Positions 26,168-35,482 are shown, counted from the stretch's first letter. The stretch: DNA of 64,000 nt from Thermocrispum agreste DSM 44070 (GCF_000427905.1 NZ_ATYX01000010.1:62001-126000), one strand, 5' to 3'. The notes: generated by a model not told the origin, from the sequence alone. Numbers and translations are program-made.

Positions 26168-27316
26168 ATGCCTGCCGAGCGTCTGCTGCCTTCCACCGAG
26201 GCCGAGGACTTGGTCTCGCTGGCGCGGGAGATCGCCCGCGAGGAGTTGGCCCCGCTGGCCGCCGAGTACGAGGAACAGTCCAGGTTCCCGCGCGAGCAGT
26301 TCCGGCTGCTGGGCAAATCTGGCCTGCTCGGACTGCCTTACCCGGAGCGCTGGGGCGGCGGAGACGTGCCGTACGAAGTGTACCTCCAGGTGCTGGAGGA
26401 GATCGCCACGGCGTGGATGTCGGTGGGCGTCGGGCTGTCCGTGCACACCATGTCGTGCTACGCCCTCGCGCACTACGGGACTGATGAACAGCGTGACAAG
26501 TGGTTGCCGGCCATGCTGGGCGGTGACCTGCTCGGCGCGTATGCGCTGTCGGAGCCGCACGCCGGTTCCGACGCCGCAGCGCTGTCCACCAGAGCAGTTC
26601 ACTCCGGGGACGAATATGTGATCAACGGCACGAAGGCGTGGATCACGCACGGCGGCGAAGCGGACTTCTACACCACGATGGTCCGCACCTCCCCGGACGG
26701 CGGCAAAGGCATCACGTGCCTGCTGGTGGACGCCGAGACGGAAGGGCTGAGCGCGGCCGAGCCCGAGAAGAAGATGGGCATGACGGCCTCCACGACTGCC
26801 CAAATGATCTTCGACGACGCGCGCGTCCCGGTGGAGCGGCGCATCGGCGACGAGGGGCAGGGGCTGCGCATCGCGCTGGAGTCGCTGGCGTCCGGACGGC
26901 TGGGGATCGCCGCGTGCGCGGTCGGCCTCGCCCAGGCGGCGCTGGACGAAGCGGTGGCGTACGCCAAGGAGCGCACGCAGTTCGGCCGGCCGATCATCGA
27001 CTTCCAGGGCGTGGAGTTCATGCTGGCGGACATGGCCGCCGCGGTGGAGTCGGCGCGGGCGACCTACCTCGATGCGGCCCGCCGCAGGGACCGAGGCATG
27101 CCGTTCGCGCGGCAGGCGGCGATCGCGAAGCTGATCGCCACGGACAACGCCATGAAGGTCACCACCGACGCGGTGCAGATCCTCGGCGGCGCCGGCTACA
27201 CCAGGGACTTCCCGGTGGAGCGGTACATGCGGGAGGCGAAGGTGCCGCAGATCTTCGAGGGCACCAACCAGATCCAGCGGCTGGTGATCGCGCGAGAGCT
27301 GCGGAAGTCGTCGTGA
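26168..27316 (+). CDS. Acyl-CoA dehydrogenase
   Basis: FAD-dependent beta-oxidation enzyme of 382 aa that forms trans-2-enoyl-CoA. The flavin/substrate signature [13 protein letters not shown] and the C-terminal [20 protein letters not shown] are present; the Glu of IFEGT is the catalytic base position of short- and medium-chain members. The ATG at 26168 is chosen because AAGGGAG precedes it at good spacing; the upstream ATG at 26147 would add seven residues. It is a monocistronic unit ending in a strong hairpin. Confidence 0.93.
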   Translation: MPAERLLPSTEAEDLVSLAREIAREELAPLAAEYEEQSRFPREQFRLLGKSGLLGLPYPERWGGGDVPYEVYLQVLEEIATAWMSVGVGLSVHTMSCYALAHYGTDEQRDKWLPAMLGGDLLGAYALSEPHAGSDAAALSTRAVHSGDEYVINGTKAWITHGGEADFYTTMVRTSPDGGKGITCLLVDAETEGLSAAEPEKKMGMTASTTAQMIFDDARVPVERRIGDEGQGLRIALESLASGRLGIAACAVGLAQAALDEAVAYAKERTQFGRPIIDFQGVEFMLADMAAAVESARATYLDAARRRDRGMPFARQAAIAKLIATDNAMKVTTDAVQILGGAGYTRDFPVERYMREAKVPQIFEGTNQIQRLVIARELRKSS

Positions 27317-27350
27317 GCCTGCCCGTCTTGCGGATGGGACAGCCGCCGGT

Positions 27351-27381
27351 GGGACGCGCCACCCCAAGGACGGCGCGTCCC
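27351..27381 (+). terminator. Hairpin after the acyl-CoA dehydrogenase gene
   Basis: GGGACGCGCC pairs perfectly with GGCGCGTCCC across an 11-nt loop, 34 nt after the stop. Confidence 0.65.
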
Positions 27382-27516
27382 GTCGACAAGCCAGGACGCC
27401 CGCCGACTCCGGCATCGCGCGCGGGCACGGCGGCCCGGCCTGCGCGATGATGCTCGGATCGCCCGCCTACCTGCGCTGCCACCGGCTGCGGCCCGGTAGG
27501 AGCCGACGACTCAGCG

Positions 27517-28173
27517 CTACGTGCCGCTCTTTTCGTGGTGTTCGACCAGCGTCTTGACGGCTGCCTCGGCAAGGCTCTTGGTGCGGTCACACCCGCCGAC
27601 GTCGTTGTGCGCATCCAAGAGCAAGAACTCCAGGGCGAGGTCCTTGGTCAGCCCGACAATCGCCTTGCACGACGATTCGTCCTCGAGATCCTGCGCCACG
27701 ACCGCGGGATTGCCTGGCCGCCCAGGCACTTGCCATGGCCGCACGTCGTGATACCAGCCGGTCTGCTTACCGTGGTAGGCGTTTGCGATTCCTTTGTAGG
27801 TGGAGTCGGAGTAGTCCCTGATTCGGAGGGTCACGAAGTACACGCGAAGCCCTTCGGCGTTCCACGTGCACCCCGGCGCCTTGAACTTCTCGAACTTCCC
27901 GAGATCTTCACTGTAGTCCGGGTTCGGCTTCCCCTCCGGCGACAATTCGTTTTCCCGCAACACTTCTTCCGGGACCAGACGACACGGGTTGTCCGTGAAA
28001 TCCGCCGGATCGAGCGGCGTCGTGACCTCCGGCGCGTCGAGCGGATCGACCTCGCCATGCGCACCGCCGTCGGAACACCCCGCCAGAACAGCCAGCCCCA
28101 ACACGAAAGGTGCAACCCACCGCGACCACGAACAACGGTCAGCTGGATGCCATGACCACCGCAGTTTCATCAT
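27517..28173 (-). CDS. DUF3558-type lipoprotein
   Basis: A 218-residue secreted lipoprotein. The signal peptide ends in the lipobox LAVLAGC with Cys33 as the lipid anchor. The mature part has paired cysteines (NPCRLV, GCTWN, SSCKAIVG, GGCDRT) and a layout like the actinobacterial DUF3558 family, many of which lie near type VII secretion genes. Its function is unknown. ATG at 28173 or 28170 (MMKLRW) after an AACGGGGC stretch. It sits 137 nt downstream of the two-TM protein gene and in the same direction, at the left side of the type VII-like cassette. Confidence 0.8.
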   Translation of the reverse strand: MMKLRWSWHPADRCSWSRWVAPFVLGLAVLAGCSDGGAHGEVDPLDAPEVTTPLDPADFTDNPCRLVPEEVLRENELSPEGKPNPDYSEDLGKFEKFKAPGCTWNAEGLRVYFVTLRIRDYSDSTYKGIANAYHGKQTGWYHDVRPWQVPGRPGNPAVVAQDLEDESSCKAIVGLTKDLALEFLLLDAHNDVGGCDRTKSLAEAAVKTLVEHHEKSGT

Positions 28174-28310
28174 GCCCCGTTCGTGAACTGTGCACTCGGT
28201 CCGACGACGCCTTTCCGCCCCGGGTTCCCACACGCCACTGGTGACCGGGAAACGTTTCGGATCGCCAACACGCGGGACGACGCGATCGTCCAATGGCCGA
28301 ACCACCCGAA

Positions 28311-29159
28311 CTACGCCGTGCCGAGCCGGCGAAGCATCTCGACGTGGCCGTCGAGGTAGGGGGTGAAGTCCTGGACGCGGGCGAGTTCGATGCCTTCTCG
28401 CGGATAGCCCTGCATGCCGTGCAGCAGGACGCCCCGCCCGCCAATGGTGCGATACGCCCACCACTCGTCCTGGTGGGCCAGCAGGGAGAACTCACTCGCC
28501 TCGCCGTCGACCGTCACCACGAGGGTCCGCCACTGCCCCTCCGACCGCTCGAGCAGGTCGTCGAAGTCGTCATCACCCGACGCCGCGACCTCGACGACCG
28601 CTTCGCCACGCGACACCGGCGTCCGGTACGTGATCACCTCGAGCTCCGGCTCCGCGGGGTCCTCGAGCCGATGGGTCAATCCCCAGCCGGCGAACTGGCG
28701 ACCGTCGTCCTCCAACAGACCGAAATACCGCAGGCCCTGCCATTCCGGCTGCAGGCCGTAGATCGGCACATCGGCCTTGAGGTACGGCTTCACCTGGTCC
28801 AGCCGACGACGCAGGTAGGCACGTTCGGGTGAGATCGTCACGGCCTCGCGGAGGTCCCTTGCCGTGTTGCTGCGCGCTGCGGGCGAAGTCAATGCGGTCG
28901 CGGCGAACGCGATCGCGGTGACGACGAGCGCAGCGACCGGGAACGGCCACCATGGCCACGCGAACGCGAAGTACAGGGCGAGCCCCAGCACCAAGCCGAC
29001 AAGGCCGGCCACGACGTAGCTACGCCAGGTCGGGATGACACTGCGGTTCCACCGCACCGCGTCGACCACGCGCCGCGGAACGCCGAGCACCAGGCGCCAT
29101 GAGGCCTTCAACCCGAACGGGTAGGCCGTCCACTCGTACTCCGCTTGTTCGCGCTTCAC
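28311..29159 (-). CDS. Hypothetical two-TM membrane protein of the type VII-like locus
   Basis: A 282-residue protein not recognised as a named family. Residues 48-66 and 72-90 are transmembrane helices separated by an Trp/Pro-rich turn (AFAWPWWPFP). The N-terminal 47 residues are basic and cytoplasmic; the C-terminal about 190 residues form a soluble domain on the same side, with the conserved-looking stretches YGLQPEWQGLRYFGLLEDDG and HQDEWWAYRTIGGRG. The GTG at 29159 is the first sensible start. It is transcribed away from the WXG-like gene, with a 187-nt shared promoter region, which suggests a partner or regulator of that cassette. Confidence 0.65.
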   Translation of the reverse strand: MKREQAEYEWTAYPFGLKASWRLVLGVPRRVVDAVRWNRSVIPTWRSYVVAGLVGLVLGLALYFAFAWPWWPFPVAALVVTAIAFAATALTSPAARSNTARDLREAVTISPERAYLRRRLDQVKPYLKADVPIYGLQPEWQGLRYFGLLEDDGRQFAGWGLTHRLEDPAEPELEVITYRTPVSRGEAVVEVAASGDDDFDDLLERSEGQWRTLVVTVDGEASEFSLLAHQDEWWAYRTIGGRGVLLHGMQGYPREGIELARVQDFTPYLDGHVEMLRRLGTA

Positions 29160-29346
29160 TCGTTCAGTATCCGAAGAATCGAACCGTCGTCCGACCGATT
29201 TTTCCCCGCGTGACCGTGGCTGAACCACGCTGAGTCGACCCGGCCGGGATGTGATGAACCTGATGGGCTGACTTCGCCGGATTCGGTTGCACGCGCTTTC
29301 GCCGTGTGTTGTTCTCGCGCGCAGGGAGAACGAGGGGGTACTACCG

Positions 29347-29709
29347 ATGGCTGGCGGATTCAGCATCGATTTGTCCGAAGTACGCCATTTGGCACACACC
29401 CTGGAGCACGCCGAGGAGCGCATGACCAGGGCCACCGATCGGCTGCGCGACGCCAGCTGCTCCGACCTGGGGCATCCCCGGCTGGACCGGGCGGCCGAGG
29501 CGTTCCAGGACGACTGGGAAGACGGCATCGACGAGATCGGCGACCTCACCGGGGACATCGTCGAAGGCCTGCGGAAGGCGATCCGGGTCTACCGCGAGCT
29601 GGACGAGAGCATCCGCGACACCTTTGGCGGGGGCCAGCAGGGCTACGTCGCAGGTGCCGGCCCGGACCCGGGCGACTCGATCATCGCCCGCCGGTTGGAG
29701 GGGGAGTGA
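29347..29709 (+). CDS. WXG100-like small type VII secretion substrate
   Basis: A 120-residue, almost wholly helical protein of the Esx class. A helical hairpin is predicted with the turn at W57-E-D-G60, the analogue of WxG. The C-terminal half carries YRELD (Y82-D86), which matches the YxxxD secretion motif. A flexible Gly-rich tail follows. It has no signal peptide, as expected. The ATG at 29347 follows GAGGGGGT. It overlaps the next gene by one base (TGATG), so it is probably co-translated and co-exported as a heterodimer with that protein. Confidence 0.75.
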   Translation: MAGGFSIDLSEVRHLAHTLEHAEERMTRATDRLRDASCSDLGHPRLDRAAEAFQDDWEDGIDEIGDLTGDIVEGLRKAIRVYRELDESIRDTFGGGQQGYVAGAGPDPGDSIIARRLEGE

Positions 29710-31253
29710 TGGCGGAGCTGAATCCCATGTTCGATTCCACGTTCGGCTCCGACCCGGCACCCGGCAACATCGATCGGCCCGGGTTTCTCGCGCTCGGATT
29801 CGACCCGGCACCCGGCAGCATCGAACGGATCAACACTCTGGCCGACTGCCTTTCGGACATCGCTCGCGATCTGGGCGAGGCGTACACGGACCTGAAGAAT
29901 CTGGGGAAATCGGAAGGAATCTGGACCGGGACGGCTGCGCAAGCCTTCGCGAACACCGTCGAAGAACTCCCGGAGTATCTGGACAAAGCGAACAGCTCCT
30001 TCAACGACGCGTCCTCGGCATTGTCCGGCTGGGCACAGGACCTCGGCGAGATGCAGCGGAAAGCGGCGTCGTTGGAGGCCGAGGCGGCGAAGGCGATGGC
30101 CAACCTCATCCGCGCGGAGGCGAATCCCGACCTCGGCCTGGTCGACCAGATCTTCGAACTCGGCCCGGAGCTGGAGAATGCGCAGCGACGGCTCTACGCC
30201 GCCCAGGCGGAGCTGGAAAGAGCCCGGGCGAACCTGGAGGACATCCGCCGCCGAGCCGAGCAACTGCGCGAACAGCACGACCACGAGGCGATCCGCGTGG
30301 CGGCCGCCCTCGACCGGGCACGGGAGATCGCCCCGGACCTGCCATGGATCGACGTCAGCGGCATCCTCGAGTCCATCGGAAACTTCTTCTCCGACATCGG
30401 CGACGCCATCGGAGACTTCCTCTCGGACGTCTCGGACGTACTGGCCAAGATCGGCGACTGCCTGTCGTTTCTCTCCGATGTCGCGGGCGCACTCGCCCTG
30501 GCCACGGCCTTCATCCCGGGCGTGAACGCGGTCACGGCCGCGGCAGCTGCCGGCCTCAGTGCCGCCGCTGCCGGAACGAGACTGCTCGCCAAGGCGGGAG
30601 GCGCGAACGTCTCCTGGGCCGACATCGGGATGGACGCGCTCGGCGCGTTCCCGGGCGGAAAACTCGGCAAGTTCGCCAAGCTCGGCAACACCGGCACGGC
30701 CGGCGCGAAGACGGTGAAGTGGGCCAACCGTGGCACCATCCGCCGAACCATCTCAGGCCTGCAAACCGCCGTGGAAGACGCGGTCGAGGACGCTGCCTAC
30801 ACGGCCGTCAAGAACACCCTCCGAAAAGTCGGCTTGAAGAAGATCCAGCCCGCCGACTACTCGAACATCAATGACCTGGCACGAAACCTCAGCAAAGGGA
30901 AAGTATCTGAAATCATTCACGACACCGCGCGACAGTCGCACCTGGACAACGTCGCAAGCCTGAACAAGCACCTGAACCGGATAGGCATCAAGGCGAACGT
31001 CAACCCTGACACCACAGCGGGAAGTCTTGTCGGCGCCACTTATGGAACGCTGAAAGACATGGCGATGGACGAAGTCAAAGACTTCGCCAAAGAAAAGATC
31101 GAGGAACATGTGGTGGATCCCCTCAAAGAGAAATTCCAGGAGCACATCGTCGATCCACTCAAGAAAGAGCTCCGGGAACAGGTGGGCGACCCGATCCGAG
31201 ACAGCCTGAGGGAGGCGCTTGACTCGCCTGACAACAAGGTGGAAAGAAGCTGA
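29709..31253 (+). CDS. Putative type VII-secreted effector with repeat-bearing tail
   Basis: A 514-residue protein. Residues 1-120 resemble the N-terminal targeting domain of T7SS-secreted polymorphic toxins: a duplicated DPAPG motif (15-19 and 32-36), a WTG turn (72-74) and YLDKA. Residues 145-205 form a long charged coiled coil, and 255-290 are Ala-rich and hydrophobic, like the insertion helix of exported toxins. The tail (about 365-514) is polar and Lys-rich and ends in three 12-residue repeats (466-501, consensus EHxVDPLKxxLR). From about 30840 onward codons are visibly less GC-rich than in the first part. No toxin active site is recognised. It is coupled by TGATG to the WXG-like gene. 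Confidence 0.65.
   Translation: MAELNPMFDSTFGSDPAPGNIDRPGFLALGFDPAPGSIERINTLADCLSDIARDLGEAYTDLKNLGKSEGIWTGTAAQAFANTVEELPEYLDKANSSFNDASSALSGWAQDLGEMQRKAASLEAEAAKAMANLIRAEANPDLGLVDQIFELGPELENAQRRLYAAQAELERARANLEDIRRRAEQLREQHDHEAIRVAAALDRAREIAPDLPWIDVSGILESIGNFFSDIGDAIGDFLSDVSDVLAKIGDCLSFLSDVAGALALATAFIPGVNAVTAAAAAGLSAAAAGTRLLAKAGGANVSWADIGMDALGAFPGGKLGKFAKLGNTGTAGAKTVKWANRGTIRRTISGLQTAVEDAVEDAAYTAVKNTLRKVGLKKIQPADYSNINDLARNLSKGKVSEIIHDTARQSHLDNVASLNKHLNRIGIKANVNPDTTAGSLVGATYGTLKDMAMDEVKDFAKEKIEEHVVDPLKEKFQEHIVDPLKKELREQVGDPIRDSLREALDSPDNKVERS
31104..31211 (+). repeat. Three 36-nt coding repeats in the effector tail
   Basis: The codons for residues 466-477, 478-489 and 490-501 form three tandem 12-residue units, each with xHxVDP- or QVGDP-type cores followed by an amphipathic basic/acidic helix. 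Confidence 0.75.
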
Positions 31254-31280
31254 CGGCACGATCGAGAACGGAACGATTGC

Positions 31281-31886
31281 ATGGAATCCGCCAGCTGTTC
31301 GGTGACGTTGCCGGCAGGTTTCGTCGAACTGCCGAGAGAACGTACCCCGTCGGTAGACCGGCTGATCCAGCTCGCCCACGAGTGGCAAGCGGCCCTCGGT
31401 GTCGAGAACCCCGCTGAACTCACCGAGGGGAGCGTGCAGACAGCAGCCATGCTCGCCGCGACCGGCGCGGCCGCGGGAGTGACCGGGTCGGCTCACGTCT
31501 CGGCGGCCATCTATCGCTCGCCGGAAGCTTCTCGGCCGGTCATGGTCCTGGTCAGCACGTATCTGGAAGAGACCGGCCATTCCGCTGTCACCGAGGCCCT
31601 GGAGTCGGTCGAGAAGCTTTCCGCGGCGAAGAAGTTCGACGACGTCCGACGGGTGACCCTGCCTGCCGGACAAGCCGTTCTGGTGGAGACAGCCCACTCG
31701 TCACGGCACGACACCCCGGCTGGCCCGGTGACGGTGACTTCCCGCAGCCTCAGCGCCTGGATCCCCTCCCCGAACCTGCCGCAGACCGCTGTGATCGAAG
31801 TCAGCAGCAACAACGCGGAGGACTGGGCCCACGTTTCCGGCCTGGCGAAAGAGATATTCCAGACGTTCTCCTGGGACGAGGAATGA
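31281..31886 (+). CDS. Hypothetical protein downstream of the type VII effector
   Basis: A 201-residue soluble protein with no signal peptide and no named family. It starts MESASCSVTLPAGFVELPRE; the middle contains strongly alternating beta segments (PVMVLVSTYLEETG and DDVRRVTLPAGQAVLVET) and an Ala/Gly-rich helical stretch (AAMLAATGAAAGVTGSAHVS). Its place 27 nt after the effector suggests an immunity protein, chaperone or dedicated secretion partner; none of these can be shown. Its stop overlaps the ATG of a short remnant ORF (ATGA, 31883). Confidence 0.6.
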   Translation: MESASCSVTLPAGFVELPRERTPSVDRLIQLAHEWQAALGVENPAELTEGSVQTAAMLAATGAAAGVTGSAHVSAAIYRSPEASRPVMVLVSTYLEETGHSAVTEALESVEKLSAAKKFDDVRRVTLPAGQAVLVETAHSSRHDTPAGPVTVTSRSLSAWIPSPNLPQTAVIEVSSNNAEDWAHVSGLAKEIFQTFSWDEE

Positions 31887-31960
31887 CCACCACACGGCAA
31901 CCACGAGAATCCGCCGGCCGACGCTCTTGCGGCATGGCGCGGAACGGGGTTTTCCCGTGA
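31883..31960 (+). pseudogene. N-terminal remnant related to the 263-residue two-TM protein
   Basis: A 25-codon ORF starting with ATG overlapping the preceding stop (ATGA). It reads MTTTRQPRESAGRRSCGM and then FP, clearly similar to MTTTQQPQRARRPTLFRP at the start of the gene at 32016. It therefore looks like the leftover 5' end of an earlier copy. The 55 nt after its stop lead to the intact gene. Confidence 0.55.
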
Positions 31961-32015
31961 CCGGTGGACCCGTCTCGTCATTGACGGCCGACCACATCGA
32001 TCAGCAGACACAGCC

Positions 32016-32807
32016 ATGACCACCACGCAGCAACCACAGCGAGCCCGTCGACCGACGCTGTTCCGACCCGCCTTGAAGATCAAGGACCCGGCAAACGTCG
32101 AGTGGCAGGTCGAGTACCGCATCGCGCCCTGGCGACGCCTCATTCAGCCGATCGCGATCGTCTGGTGGGCGCCACGCCGCTACAGCGAGGTCACACCGAA
32201 GCGCCCAGCACCACCGCCCCCGGACAAGGGCGACACCCCAGCCAGCCGCAAGGACGACGAGGCAACCAAGGAGCCGAAGGAGGAGTCGTCGGACGACCTC
32301 AAGTCGATCTTGGTGGCCATCACCGTTGCCGCGCTGGTGGCCGTTCTGGCCTGCGTCTACGCTGCTTTCTTGATCGTCCTCACCGTGGTCGAAGGAACCA
32401 TCCGGTTCTCCCTCGCGCTGGTCGTCTCGATCTTCGCCGCCGTCGAGATCGTGATTCAGTGGGTCGTCGGTGCCATACGCATGCTCACACCGCACCGGCC
32501 AGGACGGGTCGACGTGCTCCGGACCGTGCCGGAGAACGAGTGCATCGCCACCCTTTGGGTCGTCACTACGCAGAGCAAACCCGAAGCACGCAACCTCACC
32601 CAAGCACTGGCCGCCTACCTCATCCACCATGCACCTGTGGATCTGGTCGACGATCCGGGTGCGCGCAGCCTGATCGCCCACCATCATGGGTGGATCACCG
32701 ACAGGAAAACCGTGCACCTTGGCGGGGGAAAGGGATACGTCACTCTTGCCGGGAAGCTGGACCGCGACGGCACGCGAGCCTGGTTCTTGAGATCAAGATC
32801 CATATGA
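32016..32807 (+). CDS. Hypothetical two-TM protein, intact member of a local family
   Basis: A 263-residue membrane protein I cannot name. The N-terminus is basic and contains RRYSEVTPKRPAPPPP, then a charged stretch. Two transmembrane helices fall at about 96-123 and 132-151 (ILVAITVAALVAVLACVYAA and the LALVVSIFAAVEIVIQWVVG region). The C-terminal domain has VVTTQSKPEARNLTQALAAY and HHHGWITDRKTVHLGGG. The stop overlaps the start of a degenerate second copy (ATGA, 32804), and an N-terminal remnant of a third lies just upstream. It belongs to the type VII-like cassette by position. Confidence 0.65.
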   Translation: MTTTQQPQRARRPTLFRPALKIKDPANVEWQVEYRIAPWRRLIQPIAIVWWAPRRYSEVTPKRPAPPPPDKGDTPASRKDDEATKEPKEESSDDLKSILVAITVAALVAVLACVYAAFLIVLTVVEGTIRFSLALVVSIFAAVEIVIQWVVGAIRMLTPHRPGRVDVLRTVPENECIATLWVVTTQSKPEARNLTQALAAYLIHHAPVDLVDDPGARSLIAHHHGWITDRKTVHLGGGKGYVTLAGKLDRDGTRAWFLRSRSI

Positions 32808-33538
32808 GCCGACCGACGCTGTTACGGCCGACTCTGCGGGGCGAAATGGCAGATCGAACACCGCATCTCGCCATGGCAGCGGCGCACGCAGCCTTTGGCA
32901 TCCTCTGGCTGAGGAACCGCCGCTACACCGAAGTCACCCCGAAACGGCCTGCACCGCGACCGGCATCGCCGGACGACAGCATGCGGGAGTACCCCTCCGG
33001 CTGGCGGCGCATCTCCTGAGACCGGCTGCCCGACGGGCGCAGCTGGGCACTGTTGCCGTTCGGCACCGTCTTGTTCGCGCTGTACCCGACTCTGGGGATC
33101 GTGCTGCTCCTCCTCACCCTGGTGGAGCTGGCCATCCGGCTCGTGGTGATGGTCGTCCTGGCCGTCCTGCTCGGCTGCGAACTCCTCGTCCAGTGGATCG
33201 TCGGGGCCATCCGCCGCCGATCGCCCGGGAAGCAGGGCCGGGTCGACGTGATCCGGCCATGCCGGAAAACAAGCACGTCGACACGCTTACCGTGGTGACC
33301 ACCCGCAGCGAAGCGGACGTCCGCCGGCTCACCCAAGAGCTCGCCGACCACCTCAAGGAACACACACCGGCTCAGCTTTCCGACGACCCGGCAGCGCTCG
33401 GCCTGATCACCCCGCCACAACGGGCAGATCACCGAGACGAAGACGATCCACCTCTCCTGCCGGAGAGAGCATCTGACCTTCGTCGGTCACCTGGACCGCT
33501 GGGATTCGCGCGAGTACTTCATCGACATCTTCAGCTGA
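32804..33538 (+). pseudogene. Degenerate tandem copy of the 263-residue two-TM gene
   Basis: Fragments of the intact gene's product appear in order but in different frames: SRPTLLRPTL, then QIEHRISPWQRRTQP in another frame, then RRYTEVTPKRPAP, then the membrane part (LFALYPTLGIVLLLLTLVEL and ELLVQWIVGAIRR, GRVDVIRP), then VDTLTVVTTRSEADVRRLTQ in a third frame, and finally QITETKTIHLSC ending EYFIDIFS at 33536-33538. At least three frameshifts are needed to read it through, so it is not functional as sequenced. The start overlaps the intact gene by ATGA, the same coupling seen at 31883. Confidence 0.7.
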
Positions 33539-33551
33539 TCGCTGGGATGAC

Positions 33552-34883
33552 TCACGTCTTCGCCGGATCGCGCTGCTCCACAGCATCGGACGGCGGAGCG
33601 GAAGCAGCGGCGGCGGGAGTCCGGTAACGCCAGAAGCCGGGCACCCAGACGACGATCGCCACCGTCAAGAGCACAACCAGCACACCGCCGACGGCGCTGG
33701 CCATCGCGGGTCCGACGGCGGCGCCGCCCCAGCCGTGCACGAGGTCGGCCACCCGCGGGCCACCCGCGACCACCACGGTGAAAACGCCCTGCATGCGGCC
33801 GCGCATCTCGTCGGTGGCCTCGAGTTGCAGCATCGCGCTGCGATGGACCGCGCTCACCAGGTCCGCACCACCCCCGAGGGCAAGGAACACCACCGCCAGC
33901 CACAACGTGGGCGCGAGCCCGAAGCCCACCATCATCAGGCCCCAGGCGACGACCGCCACGGTGATGACCGCCCCGGCGCGGGCCATCCGGGAGAACCAGC
34001 CGGAGAACAGCCCGAACACCACCGAACCCAGCGGGATCGCGGCGAACAACCAGCCAAGCGCCGCCCCACCACCCGGCGGATCGCCGAAGGTGCGCTCGGC
34101 CATCTCCGGGAACAGCGCCCGCGGCATGCCTGCGACCATGGCCACGATGTCCACCAGGAACGACACCAGCAGCAGCTTGCGCGCAGCGAGGTAGCGCAGG
34201 CCGTCGGCGATGTCGCGAAGCCCGGCACGCCCGGTGGCCTCCGCGGCACGCGGCATGCGGGGGAGCTGCCAGACCATCACCGCGGCGATCGCCAACGCGA
34301 TGGTGTCGATCAGGTAGAGCGTCGGCAGCCCGAGCACCGGGATGAGCGCACCGGCCAACAGCGGGCCGAAGACCATGCCGAACGTCGAGGTGGTGAAGTT
34401 CAGTGCGTTGGCGGTCGGCACCAGCTCGATGGGCACCAGGCGCGCGATCGCCGCCGAGCGTGTCGGCATGTTCACCGCCACGAACGACTGTTGCAGGCCG
34501 AGCAGCACGAGCACGACCGCGACCGAGTCGAGACGCCATGCCGCCTGCGCCCACAGCAAGGCAGAAGTCACCGCGATGCCGAGGTTGCTGACCAGCATCA
34601 CCGTGCGCCGGTCGACCGCGTCGGCGATCGCCCCGCCCCACAACCCGAACACCAGGAGCGGAACCAGCCCGACGCCGCCCGCGACCCCGACCCAGCCGGA
34701 CGACTGGGTGATGTCGTAGATCTGCTTCGGCACCGCGACCGCGGTCAGCTGGCTGCCGACGGCGGTCGCCACGGTGGAGAACCACAGCCAGCGAAACTGC
34801 GGTACGCGCAGCGGCCGGGTGTCGATCACCGCCCGGGCCAGCGCAGAGCGCACCCGGGACACACGCCGGGTGCCCGTCGCCAT
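33552..34883 (-). CDS. MFS transporter, EntS-like
   Basis: A 443-residue secondary exporter with 12 predicted transmembrane helices and a short basic N-terminus. It belongs to the MFS_3/EntS branch: residues around 25-110 read FRWLWFSTVATAVGSQLTAV and the loop GGAIADAVDRRTVML is the conserved inter-helix motif. This branch exports siderophores such as enterobactin, macrolides or other lipophilic compounds; the substrate here is not evident. It is transcribed toward the decaying two-TM gene and shows no operon partner. Confidence 0.88.
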   Translation of the reverse strand: MATGTRRVSRVRSALARAVIDTRPLRVPQFRWLWFSTVATAVGSQLTAVAVPKQIYDITQSSGWVGVAGGVGLVPLLVFGLWGGAIADAVDRRTVMLVSNLGIAVTSALLWAQAAWRLDSVAVVLVLLGLQQSFVAVNMPTRSAAIARLVPIELVPTANALNFTTSTFGMVFGPLLAGALIPVLGLPTLYLIDTIALAIAAVMVWQLPRMPRAAEATGRAGLRDIADGLRYLAARKLLLVSFLVDIVAMVAGMPRALFPEMAERTFGDPPGGGAALGWLFAAIPLGSVVFGLFSGWFSRMARAGAVITVAVVAWGLMMVGFGLAPTLWLAVVFLALGGGADLVSAVHRSAMLQLEATDEMRGRMQGVFTVVVAGGPRVADLVHGWGGAAVGPAMASAVGGVLVVLLTVAIVVWVPGFWRYRTPAAAASAPPSDAVEQRDPAKT

Positions 34884-35204
34884 AATCGTTAGGCTAGCTC
34901 ACGGTCTGCTCGATGCCCCACTCACGTGACCGAGGCCTGCACCACATCCGCGGTTGCCTGGTTGGCCTTCTGCACCAAGTCCGAGACTTCAGCGGTCGAT
35001 CGTCAGCACTGCGCTCCTCCTTGCTCCAGCCACCCGGGCAGGACCGGCTGATCCCACGGACGGTGTCCTTGCACCGAACCGGTGACGTCACCGAGGTGAC
35101 GCTGCCTTCCCACGACACCATCAGCAGCTGCACGCGGGTCACGTCAGTTCGGGCTTCTCGCCGAAGTCGACGTACACAGGAAGCAGCCGGGTAATCCTGC
35201 AACT
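34884..35204. other. 321-nt region upstream of the MFS gene without a supported gene
   Basis: Short reading frames occur on both strands. A minus-strand stretch (VSDLVQKANQATADVVQAS) ending in a stop near 34927 reads like the last piece of a broken protein, but no start or family can be shown. Confidence 0.35.
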
Positions 35205-35461
35205 GTGAAGTTCTCGCCCATCGACGCCGTCATCATCTGGGGCGGCTACGCGCTTGCGCTCGGGTTGCTGCTGGCGTCCCGGATCCGGCCCCGTCGACGC
35301 AAGAGATCTTCCTCAGCATCAGCGGGTTCGCCGCGACGACGGCCACCGTGTACATGCTCACCTACGGAACGTTCGCGGACCGTGGGCGTGGCTCACTCCC
35401 CATCCCGACGGCCGGCATCGTGGTTGGTTCGTCCGGCACCAGCAGCAGAAGCTCTAGATGA
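35205..35461 (+). pseudogene. Small membrane protein gene with a frameshift
   Basis: GTG at 35205 opens a frame with a clear transmembrane helix (KFSPIDAVIIWGGYALALGL). Near 35280-35300 the coding sense moves to another frame (STQEIFLSISGFAATTATVY then MLTYGTFADRGRGSLP), with a second hydrophobic stretch, and ends at TGA 35459-35461. Together they would make a two-TM protein of about 85 residues. It is either broken or misassembled; the family is unknown. Confidence 0.4.
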
Positions 35462-35482
35462 GCCGCTGGGCAGGCAAGACCG

